Shown: piece by piece, positions 18,130 through 27,534 of the stretch
Position numbering within the stretch: position 1 is the first letter of the stretch
How the letters are laid out: each line of letters begins with the position of its first letter
Assembly: GCA_900543815.1 (NCBI GenBank)
Contig: UQST01000004.1
Location: 1 to 64,000 of the forward strand
Direction of reading: 5' to 3'
Source of the DNA: an uncultured Prevotellaceae bacterium
GTDB lineage: Bacteria > Bacteroidota > Bacteroidia > Bacteroidales > Bacteroidaceae
DNA length: 64,000 nt
Translations under genes and position numbers: made by a program
Notes under the pieces: model-generated
The model's input: the letters and a program-made list of their open reading frames with translations, nothing else
Database searches by the model: none
What the model was told of the DNA's origin: nothing

Positions 18130-18497
18130 AAGCATACAGCTTACCCGCCCTTGGAGACGGAAAGTAATCTCGAAACAATACAGGTTCGTTGCCCGGAAGA
18201 GTCTGCTGATTGTACTGTATGCAACGGAGTGTTTACGACAGAGAGAATATTGTATTGTTCAAAATACCATAGGATAGCACCTGTGCCAATGCTTGACACC
18301 TTGGGCAGAACCCCTAAGGAAGTCAGACTTGAGCATGATGCAAACGTATAAGTCTTCTATTGGCTTGTGTAATCTTTCCCTCTCTGGTTTGTCGGGTTGC
18401 GTGTAGGAGCCTATATATATAATGTATAGGAGAGGACTGGAGCCGTGCTCCCACAGCATGCGCTTCTGCTTGGGGGAAGGGCAGGAGTTGCTTTGGC
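18130..18497. other. AT-richer intergenic stretch, no gene seen
   Basis: Downstream of the GH43 gene. A 93-codon plus-strand frame (18070-18351) starts inside the inverted-repeat pair and has no protein-like pattern. There are AT runs at 18411-18430. I see no terminator or RNA gene that I can support. Confidence 0.4.
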
Positions 18498-19496
18498 CTA
18501 CAGAGCAGGCGCGTCCTGAGGAGTGGTGCTGGGCGTTCCACCTGCCACTGACGGCCAGCCATCCTGGTCCCAGAGCAAGCGGTCGAGCAGGAGCACACGG
18601 CCCTTGGAGGGGGCTTGAGCATCGAAGGCGTGATAGAGCAACCACGTCTGTCCTTTCTTGTCAGTGATTATCTCGCTGTTGTGACCCGGACCGCGCCAGC
18701 GGTCGTTGCCCTTTATGATCGTCTCGTAATGATTGTCCAGCATGCGTCCTCCCTGCCTATCCACATACGGGCCAGCCAGCTTGCGCGAGCGTCCCACCAC
18801 GGTTCGGTAGGTGCTCCTCTCGCCTTCGCAGCATGTGCCAACGCTGGCAAACAGGTAATAATATCCGTTCCGCTTGAAAATCATGGCTCCTTCGAAGGCT
18901 TTCCCTGCCAGTTGGGTAAGCTCGTTGGGGCGCTTCAGCTGCTTGCCGTCCTTGCTCAGCTGACCCATGTAGAGTCCGCTGAAGCTGCCCCACACAAGGT
19001 ATTTCCGGCGTCCTTCCTCCACATAGCAGGGGTCGATGCTGTTCTGTACTCCAATCTCTGTACTGCGGAACATGCGGCCGCAGTCGGTAAAGTGTGTGGG
19101 TGAAGTGCCTTCTGCCACTCCCAGGCCCGTGCGTGTCTCATTGCCCCAAAAGGCTGATGCGTAATACACCAGATACCTGTCCTTCTTCACCCGGCTTACG
19201 TCGAGAGCCCACAGACTGAAGCGCATGGGGTGCTGCTTGCCGTTCTTGTCTGTCCGTACAGAGTCGTTCCATGTGGGACGCTCCAGCGCTACACCCTCAT
19301 CGGTCCAGTGCACCAGGTCGGTGCTCTTGCGGCAGGTACCGCCTGTGCCATAGGCATAGAAGGTGCCGTCAGGTGCTTGCACCACGGTGGGGTCGGGCGT
19401 GTTCTGGTCAAAGACAGGGTTTGTGTATTTCTGCTGAGCCTGGAGCGATGCCAGGGAGAGTGTGCCGAGCAGTGCGGCAAGGAGTCTTTTGCACAT
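18498..19496 (-). CDS. secreted glycoside hydrolase family 43
   Basis: 332 residues. Signal peptide MCKRLLAALLGTLSLASLQA. A five-bladed beta-propeller of the GH43 type with the three expected acidic residues: Asp35 (TPDPTVV, base), Asp155 (SIDPCY, pKa modulator) and Glu202 (FEGAMI, acid). WALDVSRVKKDRYLVYYA and GPGHNSEIITDKKGQTWLLY are further family marks. Enzymes of this family remove or cut alpha-L-arabinofuranosyl or beta-xylosyl linkages; the arabinanase-like spacing suggests arabinan, without proof. Transcribed away from glf, with which it shares a 131-bp upstream region. Confidence 0.88.
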   Translation of the reverse strand: MCKRLLAALLGTLSLASLQAQQKYTNPVFDQNTPDPTVVQAPDGTFYAYGTGGTCRKSTDLVHWTDEGVALERPTWNDSVRTDKNGKQHPMRFSLWALDVSRVKKDRYLVYYASAFWGNETRTGLGVAEGTSPTHFTDCGRMFRSTEIGVQNSIDPCYVEEGRRKYLVWGSFSGLYMGQLSKDGKQLKRPNELTQLAGKAFEGAMIFKRNGYYYLFASVGTCCEGERSTYRTVVGRSRKLAGPYVDRQGGRMLDNHYETIIKGNDRWRGPGHNSEIITDKKGQTWLLYHAFDAQAPSKGRVLLLDRLLWDQDGWPSVAGGTPSTTPQDAPAL

Positions 19497-19521
19497 GAGG
19501 TATGGTTTATGAATTTCCCCA

Positions 19522-19529
19522 CGAAGTTA
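19522..19529 (-). promoter_or_regulatory. candidate -7 element of the GH43 gene
   Basis: Minus strand TAACTTCG, one mismatch from TAnnTTTG, about 26 bp before the GH43 start. Confidence 0.4.
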
Positions 19530-19574
19530 CTCATAATTTTCCACATGGCATGGTGGCAGGTGCGGGAAAATGGC

Positions 19575-19582
19575 TAACTTTG
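19575..19582 (+). promoter_or_regulatory. -7 element of glf
   Basis: TAACTTTG, exact consensus, 45 bp before the chosen glf start. The -33 box is not evident. Confidence 0.6.
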
Positions 19583-19627
19583 CCTTGGAAGGCCGCTTCC
19601 GGCCCCATTATAAACCCAAAGGAAGAG

Positions 19628-20761
19628 ATGAAACGGCAATATGACTATCTGATTGTAGGCTCCGGACTGATGGGAGCCACCTTTGCCCATCTGGCCACCC
19701 AGGCAGGCAAGCGCTGTCTGGTGGTGGAGCGCAGGCAGCACACAGGCGGCAATATCCATTGCGAGCAGGTGGCTGGCATCAATGTGCATCAGTATGGAGC
19801 GCACATCCTGCACACGGCTGACGAGCGCGTGTGGCGGTTTGTCAACCGCCTGGCACCCTGCAACCGCTACACCAACAGCCCTGTGGCCAACTGGCGGGGA
19901 CAGCTCTACAACCTTCCCTTCAATATGAACACGTTCGTCCGGATGTGGGATGTGACCACTCCCGATGAGGCTCGTGCACGCATTGAAGAGCAGCGGGCCG
20001 AAGTGCGCAGCCGTCTGCAGGGCCGCGAGCCGCAGAATCTGGAGGAGCAGGCACTGCTGCTGGTGGGCCGGGATATCTTCGAGCGGCTCATCAAGGGATA
20101 CACCGAGAAGCAGTGGGGACGACCCTGCACGCAGCTTCCCGCCTTCATCATACGCCGCCTGCCCCTGCGTTTCACCTTCGACAATAACTACTTCAACGAC
20201 CCCTGGCAAGGCATTCCCGTGGGCGGTTACAACCGTTTGACCGACGCTCTGCTTGCTGGCGTGGAGGTGCGCACGGGCATTGATTTCCTGCAGCACCGCG
20301 ATGAATTGCTCCCGCTGGCCGATAAGGTTCTCTACACAGGTGCCATTGATGCGTGGTTTGACCACCGCTTGGGGCATCTCGAATACCGCACCGTGCGGTT
20401 TGAGACAGAGGTGCTCGATACGTGCAACCACCAAGGAGTGGCGGTGATGAACTATACCGATGTGCAGGTTCCCTATACGCGCATCATCGAGCACAAGCAT
20501 TTCGAGTCGTTCGGAGCCGATGTGGAGGCCAATCCCCGCACGGTGGTGAGCCGCGAATACAGCACAGAATGGATGCCCGGAATGGAACCTTATTATCCCG
20601 TCAACGATGCAGCTAATACCGCGCTGCTGGCTGACTATCAGCGCCTGGCCGCCCAGCAGCCAGGTGTCATCTTCGCCGGCCGCCTGGCGGAATACAAATA
20701 CTACGACATGGCACCCACTATAGCCAAGGCGTTTACGCTGTGGGAAAAAGAGCAACAGTAG
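19628..20761 (+). CDS. glf: UDP-galactopyranose mutase
   Basis: Flavoenzyme converting UDP-galactopyranose to UDP-galactofuranose, the donor for galactofuranose in surface glycans; cytoplasmic. 377 residues from the ATG at 19628, just after GAAGAG; the longer in-frame start at 19502 precedes the promoter. FAD-binding GSGLMGATFAH (11-21), VVERRQHTGGNIHCE (32-46), YTEKQWG and the late RNEYSTEW-type segment (here SREYSTEWMPG) are family motifs. It stands alone, without glycosyltransferases nearby, so the galactofuranose-using pathway must be elsewhere. Confidence 0.93.
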   Translation: MKRQYDYLIVGSGLMGATFAHLATQAGKRCLVVERRQHTGGNIHCEQVAGINVHQYGAHILHTADERVWRFVNRLAPCNRYTNSPVANWRGQLYNLPFNMNTFVRMWDVTTPDEARARIEEQRAEVRSRLQGREPQNLEEQALLLVGRDIFERLIKGYTEKQWGRPCTQLPAFIIRRLPLRFTFDNNYFNDPWQGIPVGGYNRLTDALLAGVEVRTGIDFLQHRDELLPLADKVLYTGAIDAWFDHRLGHLEYRTVRFETEVLDTCNHQGVAVMNYTDVQVPYTRIIEHKHFESFGADVEANPRTVVSREYSTEWMPGMEPYYPVNDAANTALLADYQRLAAQQPGVIFAGRLAEYKYYDMAPTIAKAFTLWEKEQQ

Positions 20762-20782
20762 GGTAGCAGACCGGCAGCAGAA

Positions 20783-20960
20783 TGTTTTTCGGATAAGGAA
20801 AGAGGACAGACTCTGTTGGCAGTCGCTGGTTCTGTGGCGTAGGGAGCGTGTTTCTCGGATAGGGAAGAGGATAGGCTCCGTTGGCTGTCGCTGGTTCCGT
20901 GGCGGCGGAAGAGTGGTTCTCTGATAAGGGAAGGACGGTTCTTGGTGAGGTGAAAGTGCC
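20783..20960. repeat. degenerate 22/66-bp tandem repeat after glf
   Basis: A 66-bp block (3 x 22) beginning TGTTTTTCGGATA at 20783 recurs at 20849. A shared core TGGTTCxx (or TGTTTCTC, CGGTTCTT) appears at 20827, 20849, 20892, 20914 and 20936, i.e. steps of 22, 43, 22 and 22. No coding frame is credible here. Confidence 0.7.
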
Positions 20961-21030
20961 AAGGCTTTTCGCGCCAAGATGCTGCTTGGGCAGACGGACG
21001 CTTTTGGCCAGCCCATCTGAGTGAAAATAA

Positions 21031-21072
21031 CAAGAGGCAGAAGTTTGCTGTAATGCATGCTCCTGCCTCTTG
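21031..21072. terminator. long-loop hairpin, possible terminator
   Basis: Perfect 10-bp arms CAAGAGGCAG (21031) and CTGCCTCTTG (21063) with a 22-base loop, between the converging glf and trxA-side operons. No T-run, so the role is uncertain. Confidence 0.4.
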
Positions 21073-21205
21073 TGTTAGTTGTATCGCTCCTCTGTCTTTC
21101 CTTCCCGATGAGGCTCCGCGCAGGCACCCGACATCCTTCCTCCCCTGGTGGGGGAGGGTAGAAGGGGGACAGCACGCGGGCTTGTGCAGGCTTGAAACCT
21201 CTTTT

Positions 21206-21425
21206 AGAAGTATTCAAATCGCCTTTCGACTATCTGAGAACCTTCTTTCAGAAGCGCTCAAATCGCCTTCCGGCTATCTGAGAACCCTCTTTTAGAAGTC
21301 CTCAAATCGCCTTTCGACTATCTGAGAACCCTCTTTCAGAAGCGCTCAAACCGCCTTCCGAAGGTATCCAAATCGCCTTTCGGCTATCTGAAAAACCTCT
21401 TTCGGGAGTCCTCAGATTGTCTTGC
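21206..21425. repeat. 44-bp (2 x 22) tandem array
   Basis: Units begin AGAAG at 21206, 21250, 21294 and 21338, exactly 44 bp apart. The register then continues at 21360 as half-units of 22 bp. Each half carries either a CTCAAATCGCCTTTC-like or a CTATCTGAGAACC-like core. The array ends close to the stop of the minus-strand gene at 21459. Confidence 0.85.
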
Positions 21426-21458
21426 TGCGGGTCTTCCAGCGGACAGAGGTGCCCCTTT

Positions 21459-21800
21459 TTACTCGTCGTAAGTCTGCTCGGCGTATTCCAACTCACCCTC
21501 TACAACCCATCTCAGGTCTTCGGGTGAGAAGTCGCCCATCTTGTCCTTCTTGGCTTGTCGGGCCAGGTGAGCGGCCACTTCGTCGATGTCGATATCCATC
21601 TCCTCGTCGTCCTTCACCCCTTTCTTGTCCGCCTTGTCCAGCAGCGTCACGTAATACTCATCGATGACATCGAGGAAGTAGTAGAGGTCGTCTTCGGTGA
21701 AACGCTCCTTCGCCTCCTGGGGCAGATAGTTCTGTATGAACTCTACGGCCAGTCTGTCGTCCTCAGCATCGGCAATGAGATCTTCTTCAAATGTACTCAT
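21459..21800 (-). CDS. small acidic protein of unknown function
   Basis: 113 residues, strongly acidic (many Asp/Glu, e.g. KDDEEMDIDIDE near 63-74), with no signal peptide or membrane segment, so cytoplasmic. It starts 12 bp after trxA stops and is the last gene of the dnaE-trxA unit. I recall similar acidic proteins beside thioredoxin in Bacteroidales but know no function. A role linked to its operon partners is only a guess. Confidence 0.7.
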   Translation of the reverse strand: MSTFEEDLIADAEDDRLAVEFIQNYLPQEAKERFTEDDLYYFLDVIDEYYVTLLDKADKKGVKDDEEMDIDIDEVAAHLARQAKKDKMGDFSPEDLRWVVEGELEYAEQTYDE

Positions 21801-21812
21801 AGTAGTGAATGA

Positions 21813-22127
21813 TTACAGTAAAGCCTTCAGTTTGTCCTCCAGAGTCTGCTTGGGTGTCAGTCCTACCACCTTGTCTTTTACCTCTCCGTCCTTGATGAAG
21901 AGCACGGTGGGGATGTTGCGCACGCCGAATCGCATGCTCAGTTCCTCGTCTTCCTCCACGTCGCATTTGCCTATGATGGCTTGGTCGTGATACTCTTCGG
22001 CCAGTGCCTCAATGGCAGGCGCGAGTCTTTTGCATGGGCCGCACCATGTGGCCCAGAAGTCCAGTACAACGGGCTTGCCGCTCTGGGCCAGCTCGTCGAA
22101 GTTGTTGCTGTTGATGATTTGTGCCAT
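21813..22127 (-). CDS. trxA: thioredoxin
   Basis: 104 residues, the normal size. Active site FWATWCGPCKRL with Cys29 and Cys32, and the cis-proline loop VRNIPTVLFIKDGE. Cytoplasmic disulfide reductase supplying electrons to ribonucleotide reductase and other reductases. Eleven bases separate it from dnaE upstream and twelve from the acidic protein downstream, indicating one transcript. Confidence 0.95.
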   Translation of the reverse strand: MAQIINSNNFDELAQSGKPVVLDFWATWCGPCKRLAPAIEALAEEYHDQAIIGKCDVEEDEELSMRFGVRNIPTVLFIKDGEVKDKVVGLTPKQTLEDKLKALL

Positions 22128-22138
22128 AAGTAAGTCCT

Positions 22139-25100
22139 TTATTGGTTTATGGTATAGGTGATGCTGCGGTCATCCAGCACCTCCATGAGTTTCTTCGTCA
22201 CTGTCACACCGCCCCCGCGCTTCTGCAGGCATACGGGTATGTTGTTCTCTGCATCGATGATATTGATGAAGAGGTCTGCCCTGCCCGGACTCTGCTCGAG
22301 TGCTTCGGTCAGCCGCACAACCAGATCTTCGTCGATACTTGTCTCGGGAAGATAGATGGTGATGTTCTCTATCAGAGAGTTCTTCACGCTGTCGAGGAAC
22401 TGCACGTTGCCTATGCTCAGCTCCAGTTGGCTGGGGTTGTAGAATCTTCCTTGCACCCTGGCTGTGATGTAGAGCGTGGTGCCAGGTGTCTCCATGTAGC
22501 TTCCGAAGCGTGCCCAGTTCTCGCCGAAGAGCGCCAGATCGCCCGCTCCGGAGTAGTCCTCAATGGTTACTATGCCATAGGGTTTCCCGTTCTTGCTCAC
22601 TCCCTTGCGCAGTCCGGTCACTATGCCACCCAGCCTCACCTCGCGGTTGGCAAAGGGTGTGAGGTCGTTGAGCTGCGTCATCTGCATGTTGCATACCTTC
22701 TTCAGGATGACCATATACTCGTCGAGCGGGTGTGCCGAGAGGTATATGCCGATGAGCTGTTTCTCCTTGTTGAGCCTTTCCAGTGCACCCCAGGGTTCGG
22801 CTGCAGGCACTGGCGGGGTGGTGATCTCCACTTCGTCGAAGCCAAAGAGCGAGCATTCTGCCTCGGCTTTGCTCTGCTGGTATTGCGTGCCGAACTTGAG
22901 GAGAGCCTCCACGAAGAGGCCGTCCTTGAGCGTAGGAGCGAAGAACTGTTCGCGTGTTATGCCGCCCAGAGCGTCGAAGGCACCGCTCAGAGCCAGGCAC
23001 TCAAGGCCGCTCTTCTTCACGGCAGGCAGCGAAACTCGCTGCACGAAGTCGAATACATCCTTGTAGGGACCGTTCTTCTCGCGTTCCTGCACGATGGCGA
23101 TGGCAGCCGCTTCGCCCAGTCCCTTGATGGCCATAAGTCCGTAACGGATCTCTCCCTTGGTGTTCACACCGAAGTCGGGATGCGATTCGTTGACGTCGGG
23201 ACCCAGCACGTGGATGCCCATCTGGTGGCATTCATCCAGCAGTTTGGCTGTTTCCTTGATGTCGTCTTTGCGCCTCGTGAGCAGGGCTGCCATGAATTCC
23301 GAGGGATAGTGTGCCTTTAGATAAGCCGTCTGATAGGCTACCCATGAGTAACATGCCGCATGAGACTTGTTGAAGGCGTAGGATGCGAACTTCTCCCAAT
23401 CGCCCCAGATCTTCTCGAGCACCTTGGGATCATGCCCGTTCTTCACGCCTCCGTCGATGAACTTAGGCTTCATGGCATCCACTATATCCTTCTTCTTCTT
23501 ACCCATGGCCTTGCGTAGCGCATCGCTCTCACCACGTGTGAAGTTGGCCAGCAGTCGGCTCAGAAGCATCACCTGCTCCTGATACACGGTGATGCCATAG
23601 GTATCCTTCAGGTACTTCTCCATGATGGGGATGTCGTACTTGATTTCTTCGCGGCCGTTCTTACGGGCGATGAACGACGGGATATAGTCCATGGGTCCGG
23701 GACGATAGAGCGCATTCATGGCTATCAGATCCTCGAACACCGTGGGATGCAGTTCCTTGAGGTATTTCTGCATGCCTGCTGACTCAAACTGGAATGTGCC
23801 TACCGTACGCCCGTTCTGATAGAGTTCGTAGGTCTTCTCATCGTCGATGGGCAGGCTGTCCAGGTCGATATCCACCCCATGTGCTTCCTTTATCACACGG
23901 CATGCCTCCTTCATCTCCGAGAGCGTCTTCAGCCCCAGGAAGTCCATCTTAATCAGTCCCGTGCTCTCAATCACGTGGCCGTCATACTGGGTGACAGCCG
24001 TCTTCAGGCCCGGGAAATCAGGGTCGTCGGCGGTGGAGACAGGCACATGGGTGCTGATAGGATCGCGGCAGATGATGAATCCGCAGGCGTGTATGCCGGT
24101 GCCTCTGACCGTCCCCTCCAGCTTGCGGGCGTACTTGATGGTGTTCGACTCACGCGGATCCGGGCTTGCCTCAGCGGCCTGCAGTTCGGGAGTACATATG
24201 ATGGCATTCTTCAGGTTCATCTTCATCCCGTCGGGCAGACGGTCGGGGATGGCCTTGCAGAGCGCGTTGCTTCGTTCGAGCGGGAGCTTTTCCACACGTG
24301 CTACATCCTTGATGCTGTTCTTGGTAGCCATAGTGGCATAGGTGATGATGTGGGCACAGTTTTCGTGTCCGTACTTGTCCATCACCCACTGGAGCACCTT
24401 TCCACGTCCGTCGTCATCGAAGTCCGTGTCGATATCGGGCAGCGAGATACGGTCGGGATTGAGGAATCTCTCAAACAGCAGATCGTACTTCATGGGGTCG
24501 AGCTTGGTGATGCCCAGGCAGTATGCCACTACCGAACCGGCCGCCGAACCACGTCCCGGACCAACCCATACGCCTAACTCCTTGCGTGCGGAGTTGATAA
24601 AGTCCTGCACGATAAGGAAGTAACCAGGGAAGCCCATCGTCTTCATGATGTGAAGTTCAAAGCGTATGCGGTCATCCACTTCCTTGTCCAAGGGGTCTCC
24701 ATACAGGCGTGCAGCACCCTCGTAGGCCAGTTTGTGCAGATAGTCAGCCTCAAACTTGATGCGGTAAATCTTGTCGTATCCGCCCAGCTTCTTTATCTTC
24801 TTCTCTCCTTCCTCCGCTGGCAGCTGGTTCTCACCGTTCTCATCGCTGGTGAACTCCTTGAAGAGATCCTCCTCGCTGAACTTTCTTCTCCACTCCTCTT
24901 CGGTGCCAAAGTCCTCGGGGATAGGGAAGAACGGCATGATGGGATCGCTCTCTATGTTGTAGATTTCCACCTTGTCGAGCACCTCGCAGGTATTTGCCAG
25001 AGCCTCGGGAATGTCCTTGAACACTTCGTTCATCTCCTCACGCGTCTTGAACCACTCCTGTTTGGAGTACAGCATACGCGTGGGGTCGTCCAGATCCTTG

Positions 25101-25846
25101 CCGGTGGCCAGGCAGAGCAAGTGGTCATGCGCTTCGGCATCATCCTCGTCCACGAAGTGGCTGTCGTTGGAGCAGATGAGCTTGATGCCGTATTCGCGGG
25201 CCAGTTCTATGAGCCATTTGTTGGCTTCCTGCTGCAAGGGGAATGTCTCGCGGTTGGCTCTCTGGCGCGGGTCTTTGACCTCATGCCGCTGCAGCTCCAG
25301 GTAATAGTCGTCGCCGAAGAGGTTCTTGAACCACTGCACACTCTCCTTCGCCCCCTCGATGTCGCCTCTCAGAATCTTGCTCGGAACCTCTCCCGCTATG
25401 CATGCAGAGCAGCAGATGAGGTCCTCGTGAAACAGTTCCAGGTCGGCATGATCGGTTCTCGGCTTGCCGTAGAATCCATCTACCCAGGCTCGGGATACCA
25501 GTTGTATCAGGTTCTTGTAGCCATGGAAGTTCTTGGCCAGCAGTATCAGGTGGTTGCCGCCCAAGTCCAACTTCTTGTCCGTCTTCTCCTCCTTGCCCCT
25601 TCGTGCCACATACACCTCGCAGCCGAAGATAGGTTTGAATGGCTCCAGACCTTCCTTCTTGCGCCCTTTGTTCACCTTTCCGCAATAGTCGAACAAGTCC
25701 TTGATGCCAAACATATTGCCGTGGTCGGTGAGAGCCATTCCTCTCATGCCGTCCTTGACGGCTTTATCCACCATACGGCTGATGCTTGACTGGCCGTCGA
25801 GCAGCGAGTATTGCGAGTGAACATGAAGGTGTACGAAATCTTCCAT
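22139..25846 (-). CDS. dnaE: DNA polymerase III alpha subunit
   Basis: 1235 residues. The replicative polymerase. N-terminal PHP domain (FVHLHVHSQYSLLDG, 4-18). The palm domain carries the catalytic aspartates in PDIDTDFDD (near 467-475), and the fingers include GRGSAAGSVVAYCLGIT just before it. A helix-hairpin-helix region and an OB-fold (VRLGGIVTGLRKG near 1065) lead to the C-terminal tau-binding part. Length is typical for Bacteroidota DnaE. First gene of the dnaE-trxA-acidic protein transcript. A weak -7-like TATCTTTA lies on the minus strand at 25870-25877. Confidence 0.97.
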   Translation of the reverse strand: MEDFVHLHVHSQYSLLDGQSSISRMVDKAVKDGMRGMALTDHGNMFGIKDLFDYCGKVNKGRKKEGLEPFKPIFGCEVYVARRGKEEKTDKKLDLGGNHLILLAKNFHGYKNLIQLVSRAWVDGFYGKPRTDHADLELFHEDLICCSACIAGEVPSKILRGDIEGAKESVQWFKNLFGDDYYLELQRHEVKDPRQRANRETFPLQQEANKWLIELAREYGIKLICSNDSHFVDEDDAEAHDHLLCLATGKDLDDPTRMLYSKQEWFKTREEMNEVFKDIPEALANTCEVLDKVEIYNIESDPIMPFFPIPEDFGTEEEWRRKFSEEDLFKEFTSDENGENQLPAEEGEKKIKKLGGYDKIYRIKFEADYLHKLAYEGAARLYGDPLDKEVDDRIRFELHIMKTMGFPGYFLIVQDFINSARKELGVWVGPGRGSAAGSVVAYCLGITKLDPMKYDLLFERFLNPDRISLPDIDTDFDDDGRGKVLQWVMDKYGHENCAHIITYATMATKNSIKDVARVEKLPLERSNALCKAIPDRLPDGMKMNLKNAIICTPELQAAEASPDPRESNTIKYARKLEGTVRGTGIHACGFIICRDPISTHVPVSTADDPDFPGLKTAVTQYDGHVIESTGLIKMDFLGLKTLSEMKEACRVIKEAHGVDIDLDSLPIDDEKTYELYQNGRTVGTFQFESAGMQKYLKELHPTVFEDLIAMNALYRPGPMDYIPSFIARKNGREEIKYDIPIMEKYLKDTYGITVYQEQVMLLSRLLANFTRGESDALRKAMGKKKKDIVDAMKPKFIDGGVKNGHDPKVLEKIWGDWEKFASYAFNKSHAACYSWVAYQTAYLKAHYPSEFMAALLTRRKDDIKETAKLLDECHQMGIHVLGPDVNESHPDFGVNTKGEIRYGLMAIKGLGEAAAIAIVQEREKNGPYKDVFDFVQRVSLPAVKKSGLECLALSGAFDALGGITREQFFAPTLKDGLFVEALLKFGTQYQQSKAEAECSLFGFDEVEITTPPVPAAEPWGALERLNKEKQLIGIYLSAHPLDEYMVILKKVCNMQMTQLNDLTPFANREVRLGGIVTGLRKGVSKNGKPYGIVTIEDYSGAGDLALFGENWARFGSYMETPGTTLYITARVQGRFYNPSQLELSIGNVQFLDSVKNSLIENITIYLPETSIDEDLVVRLTEALEQSPGRADLFINIIDAENNIPVCLQKRGGGVTVTKKLMEVLDDRSITYTINQ

Positions 25847-25959
25847 AGAGCATTTTCCTTTTTACAGCATAAAGATAGCACCTTTCTGCCAAACCTCTGC
25901 CCTCTCTCCTCTTATTTATAGCTCAAAAGGGCGCATCGGCATAAAAAAGGCGACAAGCC

Positions 25960-25990
25960 TTGCTCATAAATGAAAAAACACATACCTTTG
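25960..25990 (+). promoter_or_regulatory. promoter of psd-pssA
   Basis: TTG at 25960-25962, 20-bp spacer, TACCTTTG at 25983-25990, 24 bp before the psd start. Confidence 0.75.
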
Positions 25991-26014
25991 CCTTGAAGTA
26001 GGTTAAATAAAAGA

Positions 26015-26740
26015 ATGGGTAAACGACTAAAGAAGCTCAAGAAGATAAGGTTGCACCACGAGGGTACACACACCTTGGTGGGCACTTTCTGTTCCCTGCT
26101 GGCCTTCAACGGGCTGCTTTACCTGCTCCTCTCATCCTGTCTTATCCTGAAGGTGAGCATTTGTCTCAGTGTGATTGTATATGCTGTGTTGCTCAACTTC
26201 TTCCAGTGTCCCATACGCCTCTATGTCGGTGAAACCGACGATGTGGTGGTTGCCCCTGCCGACGGTAGGATAGTGGTGGTGGAAGAGGTGGAGGAAAACG
26301 AGTACTTCCATGACCGCCGCATGATGGTGAGCATCTTTATGAGTCTGTTCAATGTGCATGCCAACTGGATTCCCGTAGATGGTACCGTGAAGATTGTCAG
26401 GCACCAGAGCGGCAACTACCATCGTGCATGGTTGCCCAAGGCAAGCGAGGAGAACGAGCGCAGCATGGTGGTCATCACCACCCCCGACGGCAATGACATC
26501 ATGGTGCGTCAGGTGGCTGGAGCCATGGCCCGACGCATTGTCACCTATGCCAAGGAGGGTGAGGAATGCTATGTGGATGAGCATCTGGGCTTCATCAAAC
26601 TCGGTTCGCGGGTAGATCTCTATCTGCCTCTCGGCAGCGACATACAGGTAGAGCTGGGACAGAAGACGGTGGGCAATGAGACAGTCATTGCGCATCTCAA
26701 GCCAGTACAAACAGATAAAAACGAAAAGAAAGATGCCTAA
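26015..26740 (+). CDS. psd: phosphatidylserine decarboxylase (pro-enzyme)
   Basis: Makes phosphatidylethanolamine from phosphatidylserine at the inner membrane. 241 residues, the compact form of the family. Two hydrophobic segments (about 22-42 and 44-62) anchor the N-terminus. The self-cleavage site that yields the pyruvoyl cofactor is in FIKLGSRVD, with Ser198 becoming the pyruvoyl group. FNVHANWIPVDG and the conserved VAPADGRIV are family motifs. Its stop overlaps the pssA start by 8 bp, so the two steps of PE synthesis are translationally linked in reverse pathway order. Confidence 0.94.
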   Translation: MGKRLKKLKKIRLHHEGTHTLVGTFCSLLAFNGLLYLLLSSCLILKVSICLSVIVYAVLLNFFQCPIRLYVGETDDVVVAPADGRIVVVEEVEENEYFHDRRMMVSIFMSLFNVHANWIPVDGTVKIVRHQSGNYHRAWLPKASEENERSMVVITTPDGNDIMVRQVAGAMARRIVTYAKEGEECYVDEHLGFIKLGSRVDLYLPLGSDIQVELGQKTVGNETVIAHLKPVQTDKNEKKDA

Positions 26741-27443
26741 CGCCTTTACACGACAGCTGCCCAACGCAGTCACATGCTGCAATCTGCTGTGCGGATGTGC
26801 AGCTACAGGCGCTGCCTTCTATGGTCATCTCCACTGGGCAGTCATTATGATTATATGTGGAGCAGTGTTCGACTTCTTCGACGGACTCACTGCCCGTGTT
26901 CTGGGAGTGTCCTCTCCCATAGGCAAGGAGTTGGATTCGCTGGCCGACTGTGTCACCTTTGGTGTGGCTCCCAGCGCCATCCTCTTCTGGGTGATGCACG
27001 AAGTCCATTGTCCCGAAGTGCTCATGCCCTTCAAGAATATCCTGCCTTACTCGGCTTTCCTCCTGGCTGCCTTCTCGGCGCTAAGACTGGCCAAGTTCAA
27101 TCTCGACACGCGTCAGAGCACACAGTTCATAGGTTTGCCCACCCCTGCCAACGCCCTCTTCTGGGGCTCTCTGGTGCTGGGTCAGCATGCTTTCCTCACC
27201 TCTTTGCGCTTCAATGTCGTGTGGCTCATAGCCCTCACCCTGCTCTTCTGCTATCTGCTGGTGTGTGAGGTGCCCATGATGGCGCTCAAGTTCAAGGAGT
27301 TCACCTGGCAGGCATTGCGCTGGAAGGTTGTCTTCCTCGTGGGCTGTCTGTGCTTCATCCCACTGGGCTACAGCGCCTTTGCAGCCATCATCGTGTGGTA
27401 CATCTTCCTCTCGGTGGTGCTGGTCAAGCTGCATCAGTTCTGA
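26733..27443 (+). CDS. pssA: CDP-diacylglycerol-serine O-phosphatidyltransferase
   Basis: 236 residues from the ATG at 26733, overlapping psd by 8 bp. Multi-pass membrane enzyme forming phosphatidylserine from CDP-diacylglycerol and serine. The CDP-alcohol phosphotransferase signature DGxxARx8GxxxDxxxD is complete: DGLTARVLGVSSPIGKEL then DSLAD near residues 49-70. Six or so hydrophobic helices follow. It supplies the substrate of the upstream decarboxylase. A terminator lies 92 bp downstream. Confidence 0.94.
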   Translation: MPNAFTRQLPNAVTCCNLLCGCAATGAAFYGHLHWAVIMIICGAVFDFFDGLTARVLGVSSPIGKELDSLADCVTFGVAPSAILFWVMHEVHCPEVLMPFKNILPYSAFLLAAFSALRLAKFNLDTRQSTQFIGLPTPANALFWGSLVLGQHAFLTSLRFNVVWLIALTLLFCYLLVCEVPMMALKFKEFTWQALRWKVVFLVGCLCFIPLGYSAFAAIIVWYIFLSVVLVKLHQF

Positions 27444-27534
27444 TTCTGCTCTCGGGAGAGCGCTTGCCCCGGAGCGGCAGACAAGACTTCCTTGGCCGCC
27501 CATAAGCATTCGCAAAACATTATTATAATATAGG

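Noticed and set aside
18070..18351. 93-codon plus-strand frame
   Set aside because: Begins between the two palindromes, has no family-like pattern and no promoter or ribosome-binding site.
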